In this document: one piece after another, positions 35,422 through 43,320 of the stretch | How the letters are laid out: each line of letters starts with the position of its first letter | Position numbering within the stretch: the stretch's first letter is position 1 | Source: JANOSH01 sp031415695 | GTDB lineage: Bacteria; Actinomycetota; Acidimicrobiia; Acidimicrobiales; Ilumatobacteraceae | DNA: 50,648 nucleotides | Assembly (NCBI GenBank): GCA_031415695.1 | Contig: JANOSH010000040.1 | Coordinates: 1-50,648 of the forward strand | Direction: 5' to 3' | Translations under genes and position numbers: made by a program | The notes under the pieces: generated by a model | Database searches by the model: none | What the model was told of the DNA's origin: nothing | What the model saw: the letters and a program-made list of their open reading frames with translations, nothing else

Positions 35422-35532
35422 ATGTCTGATCACGAGATTCTTGAAGGATTCGCTCATCAATACAGGGCCGGGGTTGTGGTCTTGCGTCGAGCAAAGCCAG
35501 CTCCATCAGCGGCGAAGAAGGTGAATGTCTAA
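35422..35532 (+). CDS. Small 36-residue protein
   Basis: This short frame starts MSDHEILEGFAHQYRAGVVV and ends basic (SAAKKVNV). AAGGAG lies 7 nt before the ATG, better than most in the window, and it follows the preceding gene by 48 bp on the same strand. The pattern of an acidic helix followed by a basic tail suggests a real small protein, but no family is recognised. Confidence 0.45.
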   Translation: MSDHEILEGFAHQYRAGVVVLRRAKPAPSAAKKVNV

Positions 35533-35743
35533 ATTGACGGCCTCTTGACGTCTATGTCGGAGGATGCCCTTCAGCGCTTGATCGAAGTCGGCTTCTACAT
35601 CCCGGTCTGACAGAAGCACTGGGGGTGCATCGGCCGCTGCAACGCCGGGAGCAGGTCATTGCCCGAGCCGGATGACGGCGAAAGCCGACGATTGAAGGCT
35701 CACAGTGATGGACGAGATCCGCTGTCCACCACCTCGACGTTGA

Positions 35744-35758
35744 TAAGATAGGCGAGTG
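35744..35758 (+). promoter_or_regulatory. Leaderless promoter of the TIR gene
   Basis: TAAGAT (35744-35749) fits the actinobacterial -10 consensus TANNNT and ends 6 nt before the GTG at 35756. Transcription would therefore begin at or next to the start codon, and no ribosome-binding site is present, as expected for a leaderless mRNA. The rest of the gap from 35533 shows nothing recognisable. Confidence 0.5.
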
Positions 35759-36678
35759 CCCAAAGTCTTCGTCAGCCATGCGACCGCCGACCAAGCCCGG
35801 TTCATTGAGGGCTTCTGCCAACGCCTGCAGGCGAGACTTTGTATGCAGCCTGGGCACTGCTCGACGGAGACAGCCTCACCGATCGAATCTTCGAACACGG
35901 CATCGCTGACGCCGAGGTGTTCATAGTGGTGCTCTCCCAAAATTCAATCGGGTCAAACTGGGTACGGGCTGAACTCGACGTTGGCCTTGTCCGGCGTATC
36001 GGGAACAAGGCACGATTGATTCCGGTCGTCCTCGACGGCGTCGAACCACCAGTAGCTCTGGAGGCGACCCTTCAACGTCGGATCGCAAACACGGATTCGT
36101 ACGATGAGGAGTTCGAGGGCCTGCTCCGGTCGATCTTCGCTGAGACGTCAACACCACCGCTTGGAACGCCGCCGGCTTACGCGGGCGCTCCAGCCCATCG
36201 GGGTCTCACGTCGATTGATTCGCTTGTCCTCAGGGCACTGTCACGCATTGCCGTCGGTCAAGGTCACACGCTCATCCAAGGTGAGGAGCTGCATGCTCGA
36301 TGCGCTGAGCTTGGCATTGACGGACCGGGAACGGTGGAGGCTGTCCACGCCATCGATGACCGCCATCTGATGAATCAGGCAAGGATATTCAATGGTCGCG
36401 TCAGCCACGTCCAGATCAGGCTGAGTTTGGTACACCTGCAACAGCAACAAGACCGGAATCTCGCGGTCGTCGAAAAACAATTGGTCGCCCAGATTGTGAA
36501 CGGGCAGGGGCCGCGACATGACCTGTCAACAATTGCCGACACGGTGGGTGTGGAGCGTCTCGTCGCCGAGGCAGTTCTCGACCGCCACGAACCGCGACTT
36601 CTGACGATCTCGCGACGGATGGGCGGTGCCGTCTACATCGATCGGGTGTCGTCGCTTCTCGCCCGCCTTTTGGATTGA
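35756..36678 (+). pseudogene. TIR-domain protein with C-terminal winged-helix-like region, frameshifted
   Basis: The GTG frame reads MPKVFVSHATADQARFIEGF (TIR box 1). The rest of the TIR domain (WALLDGDSLTDRIFEHGIAD, VFIVVLSQNSIGSNWVRAEL) is in the frame shifted by one base, with the switch near 35825-35840. A single-base deletion explains it; no slippery heptamer is seen. The putative catalytic Glu (WVRAEL) is present, so the ancestral enzyme could have been a NAD-consuming effector. The C-terminal part (about 120-305) is helical with a winged-helix-like segment (DLSTIADTVGVERLVAEAVL). It may be a recent pseudogene or a sequencing error. Confidence 0.8.
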
Positions 36679-36703
36679 CGCGCAACCGCGTAGCGGCCGG
36701 GTG

Positions 36704-36719
36704 CTCGCGCCTCCGCGAG
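36704..36719. terminator. Hairpin between convergent TIR and relaxase genes
   Basis: CTCGCG and CGCGAG pair around a CCTC loop within the 53-bp gap between the two converging genes, and flanking GC bases extend the pairing imperfectly. There is no U-tract. Placement between convergent stops is the main support. Confidence 0.4.
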
Positions 36720-36731
36720 GAGCGCCGGACA

Positions 36732-39700
36732 TCAGTCGAGTTCGAGCAGATAGACCTCGGACGGCAACGCGTGGAGTGGAGTGTTCGGCGCTACAAGCCC
36801 ATCAAGTTCGGCCGATTCGACGATGTGGGGCCAGTGTTCGAGGATCCAATGACGGCGGTCGCCTTGCTGCGACGTAGCATCGCGAAGCAGTTCGTCGGTG
36901 TCGGTGAGGGTCAGTTGGCCTCCGACGAGTGCTGCGATAGTGGAGCGCTGATCGGCCGGCGCGGTTGCGATGATGGCGTTGAGTTCGGCGCGGCGGCCTG
37001 CGACCTCGGCTGTGGTGCGGACACGAGGCTGAATCGCCGGAACCGGGTTGTAGGTATCCAGCCACCCACGTGCGGCCGCGACTTCACCTTTGAGTCGTTC
37101 CCACTCGGCGATCCCGTCTGCAACGGTTAGCCGTGGGCCGAGCGGTGATGTTGGGTCCGTCACGTCATGCCACGCACGGTACGCAGCGACGCTCCTCACG
37201 GTGTCGTCCCAGACCTGCGCTGCGGCTGGCGCGGTCGGGCGCTGGCCGAGAGTTTCGGTGAGCCAGTCGGGTTGGCGGGAGGCGAGGCTTGCTGCGGCTC
37301 GGTCGATGTTCACGGTGACGGCGCGGCGGTAGATGTGCGGGTCTTCGGAGGCGACGTGGTGATCGGCGAGCACAGCGTTCCAGCGGTCGATCGGCTCTTG
37401 ATGGCCTCTGACGATTCGCTCCAACGTGGTCGTGGCATCGGCGCCCAGCACGCGTCGACTCGGGTGTTTCGGTTCCATGATCGTCAGCTCATCCCACCGG
37501 AAGGAGCGCCCGGCGGTGCGACCCGCTTCCGATACGAACTCGACCGTCACTCGCCCAGCGGCATCGTCGAGCGCTACGACGGTACCGAGGTTGTTTCGGT
37601 CGCCGGGCTTCACGGTCTGGCCGACGGCGAGGTGGTTGGCGACGGCCACCGAACGGTCGCGCAGGCCATGAGCCGCCACGGGGTTCATTCCGACGATGGA
37701 CAGAGCGGTTCGCTCGGCGGTGTCAGCGTTGCGAGACAGCGCTTCGAGAGTCGCCAGTGGCGTACTCGCTGCGATGCTGGAGATGATGTCGGCGAACGGG
37801 TCGGCGGTGAGCGCCAGCGTCTTGGAGCGGGAGCGGGTGAGGCGGCCGATGAGGTCGGTGTCGAGGTCGTCGGGTTCTTCGTCGAGGAGCGGGATCGGGC
37901 TGTCGTGGCGGGTGAGATCGAGGTCGAGCCGGTCGAGTTCGTCTTGCGTGATGACGAGGGTGTTGCCGTCTCGTCCTCTCGACATGGCGAGGTAGCCGGC
38001 CTCTCGGTAGAGGCCGTCGGTGCCGACGGCGATAGCGGTGTCCCACGTGCCGCCCTGGGCCCGGTGATGGGTGAGCGCGTAGCCGTAGTCGACGCCGCCA
38101 CCGGCGAGGTATTCGTGGCCGAGTTCGATGTGACTGTCGGTGTCGTCGAGCCTGGCGAGCACCCCGCCTGGCGTCGCACCGACGATCGTGGCGGTGTGGC
38201 CGTTGAGCAGAGGGGTCCGCATGCCGTCGGTATCGACGGTGCGGTAGTCGTTGACGCGCAGCACAACTGTCTCGCCGACGGCAAGCGAGAGTCCGCCCCA
38301 GCTGCCGAGATGTTCACCGAGCTGTCCATTCGCGTGGAGGTGCTGGCGGGCGGCGAGGTTGAGGGCATCGACGGTGTTGTTCGTCCCTGCGACGAGCACG
38401 GCATCAAGCCCTCGGCCTCGTGCGTCAGCCCACAACGACACGGCGGTCGCATGCATCGCAGTCGGGTCGGTGCATGCGACTACACGATCATGCGCTCGGT
38501 ACTCGTGAACCGCCGCGGCGACGTGGCCGTCACGTAACTGCGACAGCGCGGCTCGTTCCCACGGTTCGGACTGACGGCGGTTGACGGTCAGCTCGGCGAC
38601 CGTGATCGGGCTGTTGGTCGCGAGCGCAGCGAACCCTCCGCCGGCGGTCACTTCGGGGAGTTGGTGATGATCGCCGACCAGGATCACTCGGGCTCCATGC
38701 GCAATTACCCGACTGGTGAGCGCTTCGAGTGCACGGGTGCCAGCCATCGCGCTCTCGTCCACAATGAGGACGGTGTCGGGGTTCGGCAGGTCGTACCCGC
38801 GTCCCCACGATCCGAGCAGTCTATGAATCGTCTTAGATGCGATGTGCGCGCCCTGTTCGAGTTCATGCGCTGCCTTCGCCGATGGCGCCGCACCGATGAC
38901 CTGATGCCCGGCCGTCTCGAACGCGGTGCGGAGGGCGTCGAGCGTGAACGTCTTACCCGTCCCCGCCGGACCTACCAACACCGACACTGCGTCGGCTGAT
39001 CGAGTCAACGCCACGACGGCCGCTGACTGGTCGACGCCGATCGTCGGGAACTGCCCGAGCACAACGCGAACGAGATCAGCATCGAGACGCGCCCGGGTCC
39101 CGACAGTCGAGGAAGCGGTGGTGAGAAATCGGCGTTCGGTCGACGCCAACTCCACCGACGTCCAGCGGTCGCCCATGTCACCAATCGGAAGAACCTGGGA
39201 GGTAGCGAGCACGGCGGCGACGGTCTGCTCGATTCGTCGCATCGACCCGCCGTCGGGCAGGTGGCGAGCGACGGCTTGATAGAGATCGTTGCGGTCGAAC
39301 GTTGAGTCATGCTCGGTCAACTCCCTCGACAGCTCCCTGACCCACTCCTCGTCCACCGAAAATGTCGGCGACGGCGCAGAAATCAGGCTAGAAATCAACG
39401 ATTCGGCCTGCGCCGGACCCCACCCGAACCCGGTCGCCTCGATCTTCCACGCCGCGTCATACCGCTCGTGTTCGACTTCGGGCTTGCCCCGACGGGTGGC
39501 GAGCACGGCCGCTTGGCGACCCTCCTGCGTATCGGGCGTACCGGTGGCAGCGAGCCAGTCCTCGATCTCCTTCGACCGTTTCGAGAACACGTCCAGCAGA
39601 CCCTGCGGAACGCCAGCGATCTCGCGCACCGTTCGCCCTGCGTGCCACACGATCCCGAGGCGCTCGGTGAGTTCGTCACGAAGAACCGTCTGGAACACCT

Positions 39701-40358
39701 CACCCGCGGTCGGGGCCGCACGGTAGACGTCCGGGTGGACGATCGCCGTCCATCGCCCGTCCAGGCCCTCGGCCAAGTTGGCGACGAGCGTGTGCCAATG
39801 CAACAGGGGATCACCCGCCCGGGATGTGCGATGGCGGAACATCGCCGCCACCAACCCCGACGCGGGAAGCGACCGCACGCGCGCCATCTCCGCCGCTAAC
39901 GGGTCACGGGCCGCGAGATCGTTGATGTACGCCGCGTTCCCGTTCCCTCGCCGGACATGGACCGCTTCACGCTCCAGCCAGCCGAGCGCCGCACGGACAG
40001 CGACCTCACCGGCGTCGGTGATCGCCCCCTGCACTCGCACATCGTCGGACACGGCGTACAGGACCGATACCGATTTCGGGGCCTTGAATGTCAGATCGAA
40101 CCCCGGTACCCGCCGAGGGTGGGTGCGGATCGTCGCCCCATCCGGCGTCAGCCCACCGGTGCCGGGAGCGATGCCGGCGAGCACGGCACGAAGATCATCC
40201 GCGTTGACATCACCGGCCAGCCCGAGCCGCTCGGCACCGATCCCAGCCCAACGGCCGGACGCCTCGCCCGCGCCGGTGTAGTAGTCGTCCAACGACTGGG
40301 CGACACCCGAAAGTTGGTACGCCTCCTGGCCTACCCGGAGCTTGGCGATGCTGAGCAC
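36732..40358 (-). CDS. MobF-family relaxase with TraI/TrwC-type helicase
   Basis: The 1208-residue enzyme nicks the element at oriT, stays covalently bound to the DNA and unwinds it during transfer. The relaxase domain (about 1-300) has N-terminal tyrosines (DDYYTGAGEASG near 25) and the metal-binding histidine motif DPLLHWHTLVANLAEG (about 183-198). The RecD-like helicase has Walker A (VGPAGTGKTFTLDAL, about 465) and Walker B (LIVDESAMAG, about 530), with later motifs including YGYALTHHRAQGGTWD. ATG at 40358 lies 16 bp after the 12-bp repeat array. A second array copy falls inside the gene at 39315-39350. Confidence 0.93.
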   Translation of the reverse strand: MLSIAKLRVGQEAYQLSGVAQSLDDYYTGAGEASGRWAGIGAERLGLAGDVNADDLRAVLAGIAPGTGGLTPDGATIRTHPRRVPGFDLTFKAPKSVSVLYAVSDDVRVQGAITDAGEVAVRAALGWLEREAVHVRRGNGNAAYINDLAARDPLAAEMARVRSLPASGLVAAMFRHRTSRAGDPLLHWHTLVANLAEGLDGRWTAIVHPDVYRAAPTAGEVFQTVLRDELTERLGIVWHAGRTVREIAGVPQGLLDVFSKRSKEIEDWLAATGTPDTQEGRQAAVLATRRGKPEVEHERYDAAWKIEATGFGWGPAQAESLISSLISAPSPTFSVDEEWVRELSRELTEHDSTFDRNDLYQAVARHLPDGGSMRRIEQTVAAVLATSQVLPIGDMGDRWTSVELASTERRFLTTASSTVGTRARLDADLVRVVLGQFPTIGVDQSAAVVALTRSADAVSVLVGPAGTGKTFTLDALRTAFETAGHQVIGAAPSAKAAHELEQGAHIASKTIHRLLGSWGRGYDLPNPDTVLIVDESAMAGTRALEALTSRVIAHGARVILVGDHHQLPEVTAGGGFAALATNSPITVAELTVNRRQSEPWERAALSQLRDGHVAAAVHEYRAHDRVVACTDPTAMHATAVSLWADARGRGLDAVLVAGTNNTVDALNLAARQHLHANGQLGEHLGSWGGLSLAVGETVVLRVNDYRTVDTDGMRTPLLNGHTATIVGATPGGVLARLDDTDSHIELGHEYLAGGGVDYGYALTHHRAQGGTWDTAIAVGTDGLYREAGYLAMSRGRDGNTLVITQDELDRLDLDLTRHDSPIPLLDEEPDDLDTDLIGRLTRSRSKTLALTADPFADIISSIAASTPLATLEALSRNADTAERTALSIVGMNPVAAHGLRDRSVAVANHLAVGQTVKPGDRNNLGTVVALDDAAGRVTVEFVSEAGRTAGRSFRWDELTIMEPKHPSRRVLGADATTTLERIVRGHQEPIDRWNAVLADHHVASEDPHIYRRAVTVNIDRAAASLASRQPDWLTETLGQRPTAPAAAQVWDDTVRSVAAYRAWHDVTDPTSPLGPRLTVADGIAEWERLKGEVAAARGWLDTYNPVPAIQPRVRTTAEVAGRRAELNAIIATAPADQRSTIAALVGGQLTLTDTDELLRDATSQQGDRRHWILEHWPHIVESAELDGLVAPNTPLHALPSEVYLLELD
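39315..39350 (-). repeat. Three 12-bp repeats inside the relaxase gene (array 4)
   Basis: On the minus strand the units are GAGGAGTGGGTC, AGGGAGCTGTCG and AGGGAGTTGACC, matching the intergenic arrays. Because 12 bp equals four codons, they encode a periodic EEWVRELSRELT segment between the relaxase and helicase domains. The AGG arginine codons used here are uncommon in this GC-rich gene, which hints that the DNA sequence itself is selected. It could also be a coincidence of coding. Confidence 0.5.
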
Positions 40359-40374
40359 CCGACCATGAGACGCT

Positions 40375-40410
40375 TCTCAACTCCCTGAACTACTCCCTGC
40401 CGCAGTCCCC
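40375..40410 (-). repeat. Three 12-bp tandem repeats upstream of relaxase (array 3)
   Basis: On the minus strand the units are GGGGACTGCGGC (degenerate), AGGGAGTAGTTC and AGGGAGTTGAGA, ending 16 bp before the relaxase ATG. Position and strand relative to the gene mirror array 2 before the ArdC-like gene, which supports a common regulatory function. Confidence 0.75.
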
Positions 40411-40473
40411 GACGCCGAAAAACCAGCGTGCAACTTCCAAGTGATATTTTGTGTACCCGACTGCTTGGTTGCT

Positions 40474-40974
40474 TCAGCGTCTCGGGCGCTGGGCACGGGT
40501 GTGGCAGCGATCTCGCCGGGCTCGATCATGGCTCACGACAGGCTTCTCTGGCACGTGCTGGGTCGGGTTCAGCAACCTGTCGGCCGCGCGTCCAGCCTCG
40601 ACAGGCGACGAGAACGGACCTTGGACGGTGAGCCACGTGCCGGGCTCGTATTTCTCGACGATGCCGTACCAGCGGCGAGCGCCGGTCGGGTCGGAACCGA
40701 ACTCGATCACATCCGCGTACGCGATGCGTTCGGGGATCAACCACCCGCGCCCGGCCGAGGCGTCCGGCTGCCACAGCAGGCGACGCCGACCGGACGGGTC
40801 GGCGGTGTCGGGCCAGATGACGGCGACCCATCCGCCGGCGATCGGGAACGGGGTATCGATCACGATGCCGATCGGGGCGCGGAATCGGTGCCGGCCGAAC
40901 TGGTCCCAGGTCGACGGCGGGGTGTTCGTGGCCGCTGTGGGCGGCGAGGGGTTGGGGCGGTGGTGCTCGGTCAC
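40474..40974 (-). CDS. Unknown protein upstream of relaxase
   Basis: The 166-residue product has a proline/threonine-rich start (MTEHHRPNPSPPTAATN), a beta-rich core with many tryptophans (IAGGWVAVIWPDTAD, ARRWYGIVEKYEPGTWLTV) and a strongly basic C-terminus (SHDRARRDRCHTRAQRPRR). The GTG at 40974 has an excellent AAGGAGGA three bases upstream, so the longer frame from 41016 is rejected. The basic tail and position before the relaxase suggest an accessory DNA-binding protein of the transfer region, but there is no family match. Confidence 0.68.
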   Translation of the reverse strand: MTEHHRPNPSPPTAATNTPPSTWDQFGRHRFRAPIGIVIDTPFPIAGGWVAVIWPDTADPSGRRRLLWQPDASAGRGWLIPERIAYADVIEFGSDPTGARRWYGIVEKYEPGTWLTVQGPFSSPVEAGRAADRLLNPTQHVPEKPVVSHDRARRDRCHTRAQRPRR

Positions 40975-41068
40975 CGGTCCTCCTTGCGTTGGAGATGACC
41001 GAGCTTTAGCAAACAACTGTGCACGGTTCGGCCTTCCGCGCCCGCCGCACCCAACCCCGGGCGGCGTG

Positions 41069-41995
41069 TCAGCCGGTCGAAACGGCCTCCGCCTCGGCCG
41101 GTGCGGCGTATCCGGCGAGCGTGTTCAGGTAGTCGACGGCGGCTTGCGCCTTGCCAGCGACCGACACGAGAGCGCGGGCGTCTTGGCCGATCACGCGCAA
41201 CCACCCCGCAACATAAGAAGAGTGATCGGTGCGGGTCGCTGCGGAGATTCCCATCTGTCCGCACCACATCGCGGCGGCGAGTTCGGCCACCAGTTCTTCG
41301 GCTGCATAGGCGTCGCTACCGAACCGGCCGCTCAGGTCACGAGCCAACCGGCTTGGATGGCCTGAGCTGTGGGCAGCTTCATGGGCGACCGTTCCGTGGT
41401 AGCTGGCCGCGTGGTCAAACTGGGCGAGGGTGGGAACATGGATCTCGTCGGCGGCCGGGCTGTAGTAGGCGCGGTTCCCACCTTCGATGATCGTCAAACC
41501 GGTTGCGGCGAAATAGGCGTCGGCCGCGGCGATGCGTTCTGGTGTGTCACGTTCGAGGTGGCGGCGGCTGTGGCGGGCGATGACGGCGTCGGCTCTGTCG
41601 ACCTGCTCGGCGGCAAACACCACGAACGTGCGGGCGACCAGTCCGCGCCGGTGCTGCGGCGAATCGGCCGCGTCGTCAGCGGCGTCGTCAGCCGACGATC
41701 TGCGGTCGGTGGCCTTCCACAGGATCACGTGAGTTCCCCGTTCTCCACGGCGCACGAACCCGCCGTGCCGTCTCCAGCTTTGAAAAGTTGACCAAATTCC
41801 TGAATCCCAACCGTGACCCGATGCCACGAGAGGAAGAACCAGACTGTTGACCCCGCGGTACCCTCGGCCCTCGGCGTTGACGGGTGTGCCGAGGTCGGCG
41901 AGGCAATGCCAAGGCATCCGCCAGCGCTCGGTTCCGGCTTCAATGTCGGCGATCATCTCGGCGGTGATTCGGTCGAACAACTCATTCGCTTGCAT
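41069..41995 (-). CDS. ardC: ArdC-family antirestriction protein with zinc peptidase domain
   Basis: The 308-residue protein begins NELFDRITAEMIADIEAGTE, then WRMPWHCLADLGTPVN, the ArdC N-terminal ssDNA-binding domain. A C-terminal metallopeptidase has HEAAH (about 205-209) and AAEELVAELAAAMWCGQMG. ArdC coats and protects incoming single-stranded DNA and counters host restriction in the recipient. The ATG has AAGGGAC nearby. Its leader contains copy A of the structured element. The gene precedes the 40474-40974 gene and the relaxase on the same strand. Confidence 0.9.
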   Translation of the reverse strand: MQANELFDRITAEMIADIEAGTERWRMPWHCLADLGTPVNAEGRGYRGVNSLVLPLVASGHGWDSGIWSTFQSWRRHGGFVRRGERGTHVILWKATDRRSSADDAADDAADSPQHRRGLVARTFVVFAAEQVDRADAVIARHSRRHLERDTPERIAAADAYFAATGLTIIEGGNRAYYSPAADEIHVPTLAQFDHAASYHGTVAHEAAHSSGHPSRLARDLSGRFGSDAYAAEELVAELAAAMWCGQMGISAATRTDHSSYVAGWLRVIGQDARALVSVAGKAQAAVDYLNTLAGYAAPAEAEAVSTG

Positions 41996-42028
41996 GGCAG
42001 GAAGTCCCTTCGGGTGATGGCGCTATGG

Positions 42029-42182
42029 CCGGGTTTGCCCTACGGGCGTTTCGAGGGCCGCCGGCCCGGCGGTGCTGTCAACCGACCGAAGGGAGGCCGC
42101 CCCGCCGCGAAGCAAGTGGGCTTGACAGTAACGACGAGGCGGCCCAACACGGCACCCCGCCGCAGGCGGGCAACGGCACCAC
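42029..42182 (-). ncRNA. Candidate structured RNA leader, copy A
   Basis: This ~154-bp element precedes the ardC gene on its strand and recurs at 43171-43320. Stems in plus coordinates: GCCC-TAC-GGGC (42037-42047), CCGCC/GGCGG (42058-42072), CCCGCC-GCA-GGCGGG (42156-42170) and a longer pairing of GTCAA with TTGAC. Comparison with copy B shows compensatory changes in the second and third stems. Conserved unpaired blocks include GGCAACGGCACC and CACGGCACC. The strand is chosen from the downstream gene and a G-U pair in copy B. It resembles no RNA class I can name. Confidence 0.6.
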
Positions 42183-42209
42183 CACTCCGCACCGATCAGG
42201 AAGCCCGAG

Positions 42210-42629
42210 TCAGCGGCCGACTGGGTACAGGTGAGCACCCCGACGCTCCACCACGCCGAGCACCTGAGCCCGGCCCAGGTACTTGTAGATCGTCCGACGG
42301 CTGAGATCGGCATGACGCCGAAGCAGCACCGCAGCCCGAACGGCCGGGTCGGCGCGCCGAAACAGCAAGATGAGCGAGGCGTCGTTAACCGTCGGCGCTG
42401 GACCCGGCCGTGACGGCAATCCACCGCGCCGCTCGTCCTCCGACAGCCCACCCCAAACGCCGAGTTCACCAGCCGCCGCGAACGCTCCGCACGCGTCACG
42501 AACCAAGCAATGAGCGCACACGGCCTTCGCCCGTGCGACAGACCGAGGCGTCGGATCGTAAAACACGACCGGGCCGATACCGGCGCACGCTGCGGCGGTC
42601 CGCCAACCGCCGCTTGCGTCGTCGGTCAC
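42210..42629 (-). CDS. WhiB-family Fe-S regulator with a winged-helix-like tail
   Basis: The 139-residue protein has the four WhiB cysteines (WRTAAACAG, AVCAHCLVRDAC) that bind a 4Fe-4S cluster and the GVWGG turn. After the WhiB domain (about 1-75) comes a C-terminal extension, DASLILLFRRADPAVRAAVL then RRTIYKYLGRAQVLGVVERR, that looks like a winged helix rather than the usual short basic tail. GTG at 42629 overlaps the upstream stop (GTGA). It probably regulates element genes and may sense redox state or NO; the targets are unknown. Confidence 0.88.
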   Translation of the reverse strand: MTDDASGGWRTAAACAGIGPVVFYDPTPRSVARAKAVCAHCLVRDACGAFAAAGELGVWGGLSEDERRGGLPSRPGPAPTVNDASLILLFRRADPAVRAAVLLRRHADLSRRTIYKYLGRAQVLGVVERRGAHLYPVGR

Positions 42630-43078
42630 GAGGGGTAGACCTCGGCCAGGTAGCGAGGCAGCTTGGACTGCTGGCGGTAGCCGAGCGGCGGAAGCCATAG
42701 CCGCACCCAGACAGTGCGGCCCTCGCGCCGGATGATCCCGAAGCCCTCCAACCGATCAAGTGCATGACGCACCCGAGTCACAGACTCGCGTACACCGAAC
42801 GTCAACGCGATGTCATCGACGGCCCACGTCGATGACGCCTGCGCCGAGTATGTGGCGAAGCGGAAAGCCATGGTCATCGACAAACAGCCCACCGAAGGAA
42901 TCCAGAAAACCATGGCCTCGTCCGAGTTAGTCGGCGTGGCGTGCGGGTTCGCTTCGACAACGGGGTCGTGCCAGGCGCGAACGGTGACGATGTCGGTCAG
43001 GTTGCTGATCCACTGCTCCTTGGCGGCGGCGGGCTGGTCGTGGTGGCGGGTGGCCGGGTTGATGGTCGGGATGGTCAT
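42626..43078 (-). CDS. Small winged-helix protein of the transfer region
   Basis: The 150-residue product has a helical N-terminal half and a predicted winged helix: STWAVDDIALTFGVRESVTR, HALDRLEGFGIIRREGRTVW, then VRLWLPPLGY. It lacks a known family name but looks like a plasmid or ICE-borne transcription factor or replication accessory. The ATG at 43078 is preceded by AAGGAG, which excludes the longer frame from 43210. It forms an operon with the WhiB gene and its leader carries copy B of the structured element. Confidence 0.7.
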   Translation of the reverse strand: MTIPTINPATRHHDQPAAAKEQWISNLTDIVTVRAWHDPVVEANPHATPTNSDEAMVFWIPSVGCLSMTMAFRFATYSAQASSTWAVDDIALTFGVRESVTRVRHALDRLEGFGIIRREGRTVWVRLWLPPLGYRQQSKLPRYLAEVYPS

Positions 43079-43170
43079 TGGAAGGCTCCTTCGGTGCGAG
43101 TGACCGAAGGGGCGGCTCTGACTTCCCCAAGTTGAGCCGACCCTCCGGTCGAACCCGTCTCGTTGGTGAG

Positions 43171-43320
43171 CCGGGTTCGCCCTACGGGCGTTTCCAGGCC
43201 GCTGGAACAAGCGGTGGTGTCAACCGAAGGCTTGGCCCCGAACGAAGTGAGCGGGCTTGACTCCTCCGCGCCAGCGGCCGATCACGGCACCCGACCCGCA
43301 GGGTCGGCAACGGCACCAAC
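43171..43320 (-). ncRNA. Candidate structured RNA leader, copy B
   Basis: This second copy of the element lies upstream of the winged-helix/WhiB operon. Equivalent stems in plus coordinates: GCCC-TAC-GGGC (43179-43189), CCGCT/AGCGG (43199-43214) and CCGACCC-GCA-GGGTCGG (43291-43307). Relative to copy A, three pairs in the last stem and one in the second change on both sides while pairing is kept. On the minus strand AGCC-UUC-GGUU gains a G-U pair that would be a mismatch on the plus strand, favouring minus transcription. Confidence 0.6.

Noticed and set aside
35815..35845. Programmed ribosomal frameshift in the TIR gene
   Set aside because: No slippery heptamer or clear downstream pseudoknot is visible, so a simple one-base deletion or sequencing error is more likely.
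37167..38537. 456-codon plus-strand frame opposite the relaxase
   Set aside because: It lies wholly within the helicase domain of the relaxase, whose motifs are intact, and has no recognisable features.
26713..40410. 12-bp repeat arrays considered as CRISPR
   Set aside because: The units are contiguous 12-mers without spacers, in only three or four copies, and no cas genes are present.
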